From positions 1 through 31,488 of the IMG/VR virus record IMGVR_UViG_3300020404_002568: a stretch of 31,488 bases of DNA. One strand, 5' to 3'. Under the pieces are notes generated by a model. It did not search any database. It was given only the letters and a program-made list of their open reading frames with translations, and was not told the origin of the DNA. Of this stretch, positions 24,143-30,807 are shown one piece after another (position 1 is the first letter of the stretch; each line of letters begins with the position of its first letter). The position numbers and the translations under genes were made by a program. The stretch is from a virus.

Positions 24143-25921
24143 TTAATCTGATACTCCTAAAACTGATGTTGTTGAATGAGTATGTGGATTTTGCTTATCA
24201 AAATGTATTGATGGTATGGTAGTTTTTGATGATGATGAACTTTCAACACCACCAAAATCTTGGAAACCACCCACACTATTATCTGAACCAGCCATGATAA
24301 ACTCAGTATCATTTTCTGAAAAATCACTTATTTTATTAGCAGCATCAAGATTATTATTTTTAGTTGGCGTTATGTTTTCTGAGTTACCTTTTATAGCTTC
24401 GACTTCATCTCCCTCTTTTTTGTCTCTGTTAAAAACTTTTATATCTTTCATTCCAAGTGCATTCATTATTTTCTTGGAAAGATTTTTCATCACTGACTCA
24501 CCAGCAAAACCACCAATCAAAGCACCTATGAATGCACCTGGTGCAGCACCAACACCACCAAATAAAGCACCTATTGCACCACCAGCGATAGCACCAACTT
24601 TTGCACCTGCCATAAAACCTGCTGTCGCTGCAAGTGCGGACATTAAACCACCATCTTCACTTAACAATTCACTAAAAAATGTTATAAATGGTCCTAATGC
24701 CTTTCCTAATAATTTACCAAAACCAACTTTTGGTAGTCCTTTTGTTAAATTCTTTGCCTTGCTGACAATTCCAGTCTTAGAGACTGCCCTTACTCCATCA
24801 TCAAGTAAATTTTTACCTCTATTCAATAAGCCTTTTGCTCTACCAAAAAGACCACCACTTCTTCCTAATGATACTGGTTTGTTTAATTGACCAGCTGCCA
24901 TAGTTGGATCAGAACCACTGAAAAATTTTTGTGTATTCAGTTTAGGAGGGACTGACTGAAATTTTTCCGTACCCTGAAAAAAGTTTCTTACTCTACCAAA
25001 AATACCAGTTTTTGACGCATTAGGATTAATTATTTTTTTAATATTTCTAAGTGGTCTATTTTGAAATTGTCTTGGATTTATTTTTCTTCCTAAAGTCTTT
25101 GAAAATGTTTTTTTGATTATTCTACCACCAGATCCTAATGCCTTAAAACCAAGATAATCTGCAAGTATACGGGTGAGAAAACCACCAATTCCACCTGCAG
25201 TAAGAACTCCAGCTGTCAATAATGCTGCTTTTTTAACAAGTCCAGCTAATAATATCTTTACACCTGTCAAAGCTGCCTTAAATATTCCCCCAAAGGCAAT
25301 TTTTGCTACATTACCACTAAAAACTGCTAATATACCAAGAACTTTTTTCATTCCTATCTTGATAGCAGTTAAAGAACCTAGTATGACTGTTAAACCAACT
25401 AAAAATTTAGTTTTTAATCTATTAATCTTATCAACATTACCCTCTGCCATCGCTTGGAGTAAGTCAATACCAGTTACTGTTAACCAACCACCAGCAAGTG
25501 TAAATAAAAAATTCGTTAATTGACTTAATATACCTTGAGTTTTAACACCTATTTTCTGAAGTGGTTGTGCTAAACTAGATTGTATTTTATTTTCAAGAGC
25601 ACTCTCTTTGCCTTCTCTTAATCCTTGTTCTGCTAATATTCTTTCTCTATTTTGCTTTGCTGCTTCTCTTTGTCTTTCAAGTTGATCACCTAAAGCTAAA
25701 TTTTCTTTTACACTTTTTAAATTAAAATCTAAAGTTGCAACTTGTCTTGATATGTTTTGTAATTGACCTGAAACTGATGTGAGTTTCAATGATTGTTCTT
25801 GTAACAAATCAGTTGTTACAGTATCTGGTTGTGAATTTTGCGATGCACCAAGAAAACTAGAAGAAATATTTCTCCTAACTGCCCTTATTCCTCCTGATAT
25901 TGGTGAACCGAACTCATCCAT
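24143..25921 (-). CDS. 29: Tape-measure candidate (gp29-like hub / tail-length determinator)
   Basis: This is a 592-aa protein, close to T4 gp29 (590 aa). Residues 35-125 form a coiled-coil-like region ('QLQNISRQVATLDFNLKSVK', 'LERQREAAKQNRERILAEQG'). Residues 130-260 contain several membrane-like segments ('NFLFTLAGGWLTVTGIDLL', 'FLVGLTVILGSLTAI', 'LLTAGVLTAGGIGGFL'). Residues 270-400 are basic and residues 415-480 form a Gly/Ala-rich block ('GAIAGGAIGALFGGVGAA'). This mix is typical of tail tape measures. It directly follows gp26-gp51, the classic place for the tape-measure gene after its chaperones. The ATG overlaps the gp51 stop by eight bases. The role is inferred from composition, length and position; sequence identity to T4 gp29 was not established. 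Confidence 0.65.
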   Translation of the reverse strand: MDEFGSPISGGIRAVRRNISSSFLGASQNSQPDTVTTDLLQEQSLKLTSVSGQLQNISRQVATLDFNLKSVKENLALGDQLERQREAAKQNRERILAEQGLREGKESALENKIQSSLAQPLQKIGVKTQGILSQLTNFLFTLAGGWLTVTGIDLLQAMAEGNVDKINRLKTKFLVGLTVILGSLTAIKIGMKKVLGILAVFSGNVAKIAFGGIFKAALTGVKILLAGLVKKAALLTAGVLTAGGIGGFLTRILADYLGFKALGSGGRIIKKTFSKTLGRKINPRQFQNRPLRNIKKIINPNASKTGIFGRVRNFFQGTEKFQSVPPKLNTQKFFSGSDPTMAAGQLNKPVSLGRSGGLFGRAKGLLNRGKNLLDDGVRAVSKTGIVSKAKNLTKGLPKVGFGKLLGKALGPFITFFSELLSEDGGLMSALAATAGFMAGAKVGAIAGGAIGALFGGVGAAPGAFIGALIGGFAGESVMKNLSKKIMNALGMKDIKVFNRDKKEGDEVEAIKGNSENITPTKNNNLDAANKISDFSENDTEFIMAGSDNSVGGFQDFGGVESSSSSKTTIPSIHFDKQNPHTHSTTSVLGVSD

Positions 25922-26093
25922 TACGTTCTTGTTGTGCTTTTAGATTTTCCTCTTCAATATATTGTTGGAGAAGTGAAACATATATTTCTCTCTCCCAAGG
26001 AATCATGTTTTCTAGCTCCGTCAAGCTATATTTATGATGCTGTATCAAGGCAAAATTTAATTTATAGTATGACACTAGATCCTCATGTGCCAT
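25914..26093 (-). CDS. 51: gp51-like baseplate hub assembly protein (tail-assembly chaperone)
   Basis: This 59-aa gene runs from an ATG at 26093 to a TGA at 25914-25916. The product begins MAHEDLVSYYKLNFALIQHH and contains 'LTELENMIPWEREIYVSLL', ending in a charged helix. The 'MIPWEREIYVSLL' motif is of the type found in small helical tail-assembly chaperones encoded just before tape measures. In T4, gene 51 follows gene 26 and catalyses hub assembly. Here it starts two bases after the gp26 stop, and its end overlaps the start of the tape-measure candidate. It may be made both alone, by reinitiation, and as a -1 frameshift fusion to gp26 (see the slippery site at 26102-26108). No Shine-Dalgarno is evident before the ATG. 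Confidence 0.8.
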   Translation of the reverse strand: MAHEDLVSYYKLNFALIQHHKYSLTELENMIPWEREIYVSLLQQYIEEENLKAQQERNG

Positions 26094-26095
26094 AC

Positions 26096-26812
26096 TTATC
26101 CGAAAAAACTCTGCAACCCCTCAATTGTAATTTCACTTTCAACTTTTGTATTTGGATTGATAACTTTAACTTTATGAGATAATTTTGGCATGGTATCAAA
26201 GAATTTTTCAATCTCTTTAAATTGTGAGGAATTTAATGATTCTAAAAATTCAACTAATTCTTTGCTTGTACAATCTTCCTGTGTCCAAGATTCTTCTTCT
26301 GAATAAATCTGATCTATACAAGATGCTATCAAATCAAAAGTGTCATTAACATTAATATCACCAGCAGAAAAATTTGATTTAATAAACTCATTCAATGAGG
26401 GGTATCTCATTTTGAGAGTATATGTATCATCTAATTTTATATCTGGTGAATGCCCCTCAGTTCTTTGAACTTTTATAGAATCAATATTAATTGATGTAGG
26501 GACTTGTGTTTTTTCATCATCAGGACATGTTACCATGACTTCAATCTGTTCTCCAACAGATTTACCACGTACATTTAAAAATAAGTATTCAATATCAAAA
26601 GTTGATAATTTATCAACCTTTATACCTTTCGTCAGAATACAAGTAGATAAAATACTTTTTACTGCAGTTGCAATTTGTTTTTGATCTTGAGACTCTAAAG
26701 CTATAATCAAAATTTTCTCTTCTTTCACAAGAAAAGGTCTATATTTTATCTTTCGATTAGACGAAGGAAGCACCAACTCATAAGTTGGTGTTGAAATTGT
26801 TGGTAAAGGCAT
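26096..26812 (-). CDS. 26: gp26-like baseplate hub assembly protein
   Basis: This is a 238-aa protein; T4 gp26 is 208 aa. It starts 'MPLPTISTPTYELVLPSSNR', followed by 'KYRPFLVKEEKILIIALES', the typical opening of the T4 baseplate-protein (gp26) family. 'FLNVRGKSVGEQIEVMVTC' lies in the middle, and a helical, acidic C-terminal half contains 'LVEFLESLNSSQFKEIEKFF'. The N-terminal strands of this family bind other hub or tape proteins during assembly. A perfect TATAAATA late promoter lies 25 bases upstream. The stop codon lies just after a TTTTTTC heptamer, and the -1 frame is continuous with gp51, which would give a 299-residue fusion. The start ATG at 26812 is unambiguous. Confidence 0.85.
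   Translation of the reverse strand: MPLPTISTPTYELVLPSSNRKIKYRPFLVKEEKILIIALESQDQKQIATAVKSILSTCILTKGIKVDKLSTFDIEYLFLNVRGKSVGEQIEVMVTCPDDEKTQVPTSINIDSIKVQRTEGHSPDIKLDDTYTLKMRYPSLNEFIKSNFSAGDINVNDTFDLIASCIDQIYSEEESWTQEDCTSKELVEFLESLNSSQFKEIEKFFDTMPKLSHKVKVINPNTKVESEITIEGLQSFFG
26102..26108 (-). promoter_or_regulatory. Candidate -1 ribosomal frameshift site (TTTTTTC)
   Basis: Minus-strand codons are AGT TTT TTC GGA TAA, so the heptamer is T-TTT-TTC, a canonical X-XXY-YYZ slippery site in the gp26 frame. After a -1 slip the ribosome reads CGG ATA AGT and then ATG, entering gp51 in frame. No experimental support; a stimulatory structure was not modelled. Confidence 0.55.
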
Positions 26813-26837
26813 AATATTCTAAGCACTTCAGTGTGAT

Positions 26838-26845
26838 TATTTATA
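26838..26845 (-). promoter_or_regulatory. Late promoter (perfect TATAAATA) before gp26
   Basis: TATAAATA on the minus strand is identical to the T4 late promoter consensus. It sits in the 50-base gap between gp54 and gp26, 25 bases before the ATG at 26812, and would drive gp26-gp51 and the genes after them. Confidence 0.75.
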
Positions 26846-26862
26846 GAGGTTTTTTAATACTA

Positions 26863-27708
26863 CTACCTCTCATATTGTGTTATTACACTTGATGGACGAA
26901 CTGAACTATTCTGTGATGTATCGGTTCCGCCATATTTTCCATTTGCTTCTGAATTTTTTGTATCTAAACCTGACCTTGTTATTATACCATAAGCATTTTG
27001 ATTAATAAGATTTTGATTATCAGATACGCTTCCTCCATCTCTTACAGGATTTCCTAAATTAAATATTTCATTGAAAGCTCTCTTTAAATCTCTGGCGAGT
27101 GATGATGATTCACCACAAATATATCTATCATAACTAAATGAAGCTGACGCTTTTAATACCTGTGATCCTTGATATGATACTCTTGTAGAATTTAATGCTA
27201 AAGGAAATAGTCCTATAAAACGATACTCTAAAAATCGATTATAATCTCTTTCAAATTTTATAATTTTTGTTTCATTTGATTTATAAGTTTCTGGATAATT
27301 TAATTGAAAATGATAAGCATCACTTGCTAAATTAGTATTTGCACCAGTAATATACTCCATCCAATGTTCTATAAATTTCATTGATTTATATTCATTATCT
27401 ACATAAAACTCTAATTGAATCTGAGTAAAGTTACGAGTATGAGCAAATCTTTCTACAACACCTTGGAAATCTCCACGAGTATCAATGGATGCTAATGCAC
27501 TTCCTGGTAAAAGTGCACCACTACATAATAATCCTGCATCTTCAACTACAAAACGATCATTCACACCTTTTCTTCTTAAAAAAGAACGCAATCCACCACT
27601 TGATTGATTACTAGGTAGAGCAAACTTTACTAAGTATTGAGATGTCTGTGCTACATTCTGAAATCTAGGTAAAAAATCTGATATTGGTCTTGGTCTCGGT
27701 GCTGGCAC
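26863..27708 (-). CDS. 54: gp54-like baseplate tail-tube initiator
   Basis: This is a 281-aa protein; T4 gp54 is 320 aa. 'ISDFLPRFQNVAQTSQYLVKF' (cited in part) and 'DRFVVEDAGLLCSGALLPGS' at the N-terminus are characteristic of the tail-tube fold. It is followed by 'VERFAHTRNFTQIQLEFYVD', 'FIEHWMEYITG' and 'LFPLALNSTRVSYQGSQVLK', which match the tube-protein superfamily shared by gp19, gp48 and gp54. gp54 sits on gp48 at the top of the baseplate and nucleates tube polymerisation. The C-terminal ~60 residues are low-complexity. The start is GTG (27708), read MPAPRPRP; no better ATG precedes the conserved region. A CTAAATA promoter candidate lies at 27734-27740. Other tube-family members are possible, but a separate gp48 exists at 28534. 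Confidence 0.8.
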   Translation of the reverse strand: MPAPRPRPISDFLPRFQNVAQTSQYLVKFALPSNQSSGGLRSFLRRKGVNDRFVVEDAGLLCSGALLPGSALASIDTRGDFQGVVERFAHTRNFTQIQLEFYVDNEYKSMKFIEHWMEYITGANTNLASDAYHFQLNYPETYKSNETKIIKFERDYNRFLEYRFIGLFPLALNSTRVSYQGSQVLKASASFSYDRYICGESSSLARDLKRAFNEIFNLGNPVRDGGSVSDNQNLINQNAYGIITRSGLDTKNSEANGKYGGTDTSQNSSVRPSSVITQYER

Positions 27709-27709
27709 T

Positions 27710-27716
27710 CTAAATA
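27710..27716 (+). promoter_or_regulatory. Candidate late promoter (CTAAATA) for gp4
   Basis: CTAAATA on the plus strand lies 24 bases before the gp4 ATG at 27741 and begins two bases from the gp54 start codon. It faces a matching copy on the other strand. Confidence 0.5.
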
Positions 27717-27733
27717 AAACTACGTAACATATC

Positions 27734-27740
27734 TATTTAG
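27734..27740 (-). promoter_or_regulatory. Candidate late promoter (CTAAATA) for gp54
   Basis: CTAAATA on the minus strand lies 25 bases before the gp54 GTG at 27708 and directly abuts the gp4 ATG on the opposite strand. Together with the copy at 27710-27716 it makes a symmetric divergent pair. Confidence 0.5.
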
Positions 27741-28175
27741 ATGTCTTATAAGGGAAAATACTACCCCTCTTATCCCAAAAAGTATAAAGGTGATCCAACA
27801 AATATCATCTATAGATCACTATGGGAAAGAAAGTTCATGGTTTATTGTGATAAGAATGATAATATATTGGAGTGGGCAAGTGAAGAAATTGCGATACCTT
27901 ATCGTTCACCCGTTGATAATCGTGTACATCGTTACTTTCCTGACTTTTATATGAAAGTCAAGGAACGTGGTGGTAAAATAAAAAGATATGTAATTGAAGT
28001 GAAACCAGCGAAACAAACAAAACCACCTGTAAAACCAAAGAGACAAACAAAAGGATATATTCGTGAAGCATATGAATATGCAAAGAATCAAGCAAAATGG
28101 AAGATGGCACGGGAGTTCTGTGCTGATCGTCAGTGGGAGTTCAAGGTAGTTACAGAAAAAGAGTTAGGAATATGA
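27741..28175 (+). CDS. 4: gp4 head completion protein (PD-(D/E)XK nuclease fold)
   Basis: This is a 144-aa protein of the T4 gp4 (gp50) head-completion family. The opening 'YKGKYYPSYPKKYKGDPTNI' and 'IYRSLWERKFMVYCDKN' are characteristic. A nuclease-type active site is visible: Glu29 in 'LWERK', Asp68 in 'RYFPDFY' and the 'IEVK' motif at 85-88. The Lys-rich tail 'QTKPPVKPKRQTKGYIREA' may bind DNA. In T4 the protein acts on filled heads before tail joining. It starts the rightward gene block, with no clear Shine-Dalgarno and a CTAAATA element upstream, and it overlaps the next gene by four bases (ATGA). Confidence 0.9.
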   Translation: MSYKGKYYPSYPKKYKGDPTNIIYRSLWERKFMVYCDKNDNILEWASEEIAIPYRSPVDNRVHRYFPDFYMKVKERGGKIKRYVIEVKPAKQTKPPVKPKRQTKGYIREAYEYAKNQAKWKMAREFCADRQWEFKVVTEKELGI

Positions 28176-28519
28176 GTCGCATCGACCCCATCATGAAAAA
28201 TCTAATCGGGAATGAAAATCCTGATGATTTAGCACAAGATATATTAGGAGTATTAACAGAGGGAAGTAATATTCCTCAAGAGGGAAGTTATTATGTTTTT
28301 GTATATAAACCAAAAACTCCAAATATTAGATATGATGCACATCCACTTGTTGCAGTGACTGATGTTTTTCAGTGGGGATTTAAGGGATTAAATTTTCACT
28401 GGGGAGAAATGAGGCAGTACACATTTCCAGAAGTTATTGGTGGATTATATCAAGTCGATGAAATGGAACTCAGAGATTTAAGAACAATACCATTTGGTAG
28501 AATTAGACTAAATACATAA
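28172..28519 (+). CDS. Conserved-looking hypothetical protein between gp4 and gp48
   Basis: This is a 115-aa protein beginning MSRIDPIMKNLIGNENPDDL. ATG at 28172 overlaps the gp4 stop (ATGA); the longer open frame from 28133 lies inside gp4 and is not credible. The core has 'YYVFVYKPKTPNIRYDAHPL' and 'VTDVFQWGFKGLNFHWGEMR', with many aromatic residues and Pro turns, which suggests a compact beta fold. No membrane segment or catalytic motif was seen. Coupling to gp4 and adjacency to gp48 suggest a role in head completion or baseplate assembly. I do not recognise a T4 counterpart. Confidence 0.75.
   Translation: MSRIDPIMKNLIGNENPDDLAQDILGVLTEGSNIPQEGSYYVFVYKPKTPNIRYDAHPLVAVTDVFQWGFKGLNFHWGEMRQYTFPEVIGGLYQVDEMELRDLRTIPFGRIRLNT
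28508..28514 (+). promoter_or_regulatory. Possible late promoter (CTAAATA) for gp48
   Basis: CTAAATA occurs 19 bases before the gp48 ATG, inside the last codons of the preceding gene. The bases are also constrained by coding, so this is a weak call. Confidence 0.3.
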
Positions 28520-28533
28520 AAAAGAGGCGAGTG

Positions 28534-29667
28534 ATGCTATTAGCAGATGTTTCGGGAAATAATAATAACAAATCACAGAATGTTTCTAAGCAAGTAAATA
28601 CATCTGATGATAAAACTGGTAAAAAATCAAGGAATTTACCACATCCAAAAATAATGTCATATCCCGTTGCAGTAACTCCTGATGAAAATAATGGATCAAG
28701 ATTATTAATTAAATGTTTTGAATATATACCACCTGATACTTCATTATCTCATGGATATCAGGTCAGAAGATCTAATGAGACAGGTGTAGATGAGAGAGGA
28801 GTAAAACAAGTAAAAGGAGAATATGTTAAAGCAAATAATAATGATGGCACTTTACGTCAATTTCCAGAGAACATAGGTCTTAGTAATAGAGGAGCAAGCG
28901 ATAGAATAGGTGAAGGGCAAAAAACTAGTCATCTTTATTATATTGAGTTGCCTATACCACAAGATGTTAACGATTCTAATACTGTGACTTGGGGTGATAA
29001 TACGATGAATTTATTTCAATTAGCAGGTATAAAGGCAATAGAAGGTGGATTTACGGATACGGGGGAAACAATGCAGCAAGCTGCTTCCATGTTTACACAA
29101 CCATTTCTACAGGAAAATTTTAGTGACAATCCTACTTTAAGAAATTCTTTTGCAGCGGCTATAGCAGGTAGAGCAGTGGGTGCAACTGGTAATCAAATTA
29201 GACCAAATACTGTTCTTGCAAGATCAAGAGGTGAAATATTAAATTCAAACTTAGAATTATTATTTGATAGTGTAAACTTAAGATCATTTCCTTTTTCTGT
29301 TACTTTCTCACCAAGAAGTCCAAGAGAAGCATTGAGGGTGAAACAAATTATCCGTGCGTTAAAGAGTTCAATGGCAGCAAAAAAGAAAACAACTGATGTT
29401 GGTCAAGGTGGAGCATTTTTAAAGGCACCAGATGTTTTCCATTTGAGATATTTACATAATGGTAAAGATCATCCATTCTTAAATAGCTTTAAACACTGTG
29501 CCTTAACTGGAATGTCAGTAAATTATACAAATACTGGTACTTTTGCATCATATAGTGATGGTACTCCAGTAAGTATTCAAATGAGTATGACCTTTAAAGA
29601 ACTCAATCCAGTTTATAATGAAGATTATGATCAATTTGATAGTAATTCTAAAGGAGTTGGTTTTTAA
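28534..29667 (+). CDS. 48: gp48-like baseplate tail-tube cap
   Basis: This is a 377-aa protein. 'HLYYIELPIPQDVNDSNTVT', 'LFQLAGIKAIEGG', 'NTVLARSRGEILNSNLELLF' and 'LRSFPFSVTFSPRSPREALR' (the last two joined by DSVN) match the tube-like domain of the T4 gp48 family, in which 'N..LELLF' and 'F.F...PRS..EA..V' are recurrent. gp48 joins the baseplate dome to gp54 and the tube. The first ~50 residues are low-complexity (Asn/Lys/Ser). GTG at 28531 is also in frame, but AAAGAGG six bases upstream of ATG 28534 gives a better-spaced ribosome site, so ATG is preferred. Confidence 0.8.
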   Translation: MLLADVSGNNNNKSQNVSKQVNTSDDKTGKKSRNLPHPKIMSYPVAVTPDENNGSRLLIKCFEYIPPDTSLSHGYQVRRSNETGVDERGVKQVKGEYVKANNNDGTLRQFPENIGLSNRGASDRIGEGQKTSHLYYIELPIPQDVNDSNTVTWGDNTMNLFQLAGIKAIEGGFTDTGETMQQAASMFTQPFLQENFSDNPTLRNSFAAAIAGRAVGATGNQIRPNTVLARSRGEILNSNLELLFDSVNLRSFPFSVTFSPRSPREALRVKQIIRALKSSMAAKKKTTDVGQGGAFLKAPDVFHLRYLHNGKDHPFLNSFKHCALTGMSVNYTNTGTFASYSDGTPVSIQMSMTFKELNPVYNEDYDQFDSNSKGVGF

Positions 29668-29673
29668 TGGCAG

Positions 29674-29681
29674 TATAAATA
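29674..29681 (+). promoter_or_regulatory. Late promoter (perfect TATAAATA) before the 120-aa gene
   Basis: TATAAATA lies just after the gp48 stop, only five bases before the ATG at 29687. A normal late start point would fall on or next to the ATG, giving a leaderless message for this gene or serving gp53 downstream. Confidence 0.6.
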
Positions 29682-29686
29682 TTAAC

Positions 29687-30049
29687 ATGAAATACAACAT
29701 TACTCACGCACTAGTAGTATTAAAACCAGGAGCAGAATACTCTCTTGATGGTGAAGATTATTCTGATCTTAATTGGTTAGACAGTGGCATAACAAAACCA
29801 ACAGAAACTGAAATTAATAATAAAATTGCAGAACTTGATACTGCAGAACCTATGAAATTATTAAGAATTGAAAGAGATAGATTACTTATAGCAACAGATT
29901 GGAGAGCATCCTCAGATTTGACTTTATCTGATGCCTGGAAAAATTATCGTCAGGCACTTCGTGATTTACCTGCAAGTGCATCACCAACCTTAAATTCAGA
30001 TTATGACTTAGATAATAGTTCAGTGACATGGCCATCAAAACCATCATAA
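29687..30049 (+). CDS. Small tail-assembly-chaperone-like protein
   Basis: This is a 120-aa protein starting MKYNITHALVVLKPGAEYSL. A C-terminal helical motif, 'LRIERDRLLIATDW' followed by 'LSDAWKNYRQALRDLPA', matches the phage tail assembly chaperone family usually coded next to tail fibres (family knowledge). The N-terminal half has 'LNWLDSGITKPTETEIN', also typical of that group. ATG at 29687 is chosen; the longer open frame from 29618 lies inside gp48. It sits between gp48 and gp53 with six bases to gp53. Its partner is unknown, and one of the large fibres on the opposite strand is plausible. Confidence 0.75.
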   Translation: MKYNITHALVVLKPGAEYSLDGEDYSDLNWLDSGITKPTETEINNKIAELDTAEPMKLLRIERDRLLIATDWRASSDLTLSDAWKNYRQALRDLPASASPTLNSDYDLDNSSVTWPSKPS

Positions 30050-30055
30050 AATTAA

Positions 30056-30778
30056 ATGGGATACTTTAATAATTTACCAGACATACTATATCAATCACCA
30101 CTACCAGATAGATCCTCAAGTGCTGATTTGATAAGAATTAAAAATATTTTTCGTAGATCAAAATTATTTAACTACTTAAAAGAAAATATTACTTTGTTTA
30201 ATAAGTTTATAATTGAAGATGGAGATAGACCCGATACAGTTGCAGAGGAATTGTATGGTGACTCACAGTTTGATTATGTGGTTATATTAACTGGTGGGAT
30301 TATAAACATTAATAATGAATGGCCACTTCAAGATTATCAAATTTATGATCTCGCATTAAGTAAATACGGTACAGAAAAAAAGATGAATGAAATTCATCAT
30401 TATGAAACATATGAAATTAAAGATAGTAAAGGTCGTCAAATATTACCACCAAATCTAATCGTTGATGCAGAATTTAAGATGGACGGTAGCAGTTTACGCT
30501 TGCCATCAAATCGTTTTAATATAATTTCACAATCTGGTAATAGACAATTAGATGATAAGAATGAATATACTGTTATAACTGATGATATAGCAAGACCTGT
30601 CACAAATTACGAATTTGAGATATCCCTAAATGAGCAGAGAAGAAAAATAGACTTATTAAGACCAGAATATCTATCAACATTTGTTAATGATTTAAAGGAT
30701 GTGGTAAGATATAGTAAAAACTCAAATTATATTACAGGCTCATTAGCATCAACTGAAGTAACTAATTTAACTTCATAA
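30056..30778 (+). CDS. 53: gp53-like baseplate wedge protein
   Basis: This is a 240-aa protein; T4 gp53 is 196 aa. It starts MGYFNNLPDILYQSPLPDRS. 'FIIEDGDRPDTVAEELYGDS' followed by 'QFDYVVILTGGI' and 'NNEWPLQDYQIYDL' is the characteristic gp53 segment, a LysM-like fold that clamps wedges together around the hub (family knowledge). 'NEIHHYETYEIKDSKGR' and a C-terminal 'LRPEYLSTFVNDLKDVVRYS' follow; the latter helix is common in cyanophage versions. It is the last gene of the rightward block and ends just before a strong hairpin shared with gp32. Confidence 0.85.
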   Translation: MGYFNNLPDILYQSPLPDRSSSADLIRIKNIFRRSKLFNYLKENITLFNKFIIEDGDRPDTVAEELYGDSQFDYVVILTGGIININNEWPLQDYQIYDLALSKYGTEKKMNEIHHYETYEIKDSKGRQILPPNLIVDAEFKMDGSSLRLPSNRFNIISQSGNRQLDDKNEYTVITDDIARPVTNYEFEISLNEQRRKIDLLRPEYLSTFVNDLKDVVRYSKNSNYITGSLASTEVTNLTS

Positions 30779-30801
30779 AAAAAGGGGGTCAAATGACCCC
30801 C
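30777..30801 (-). terminator. Rho-independent terminator of gp32
   Basis: On the minus strand a 7-bp stem GGGGGTC/GACCCCC with a 4-base loop is followed by seven T residues, a textbook intrinsic terminator 7 bases after the gp32 stop. On the plus strand the same hairpin lacks a clean T tract, so termination of the gp53 message there would be weaker. Confidence 0.9.
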
Positions 30802-30807
30802 ATGTAA

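Noticed and set aside
28133-28171. Longer N-terminus for the 115-aa gene
   Set aside because: It lies wholly inside gp4. The ATG at 28172 gives the usual four-base overlap.
29618-29686. Longer N-terminus for the 120-aa gene
   Set aside because: It lies inside the end of gp48. The ATG at 29687 starts the family-like sequence.
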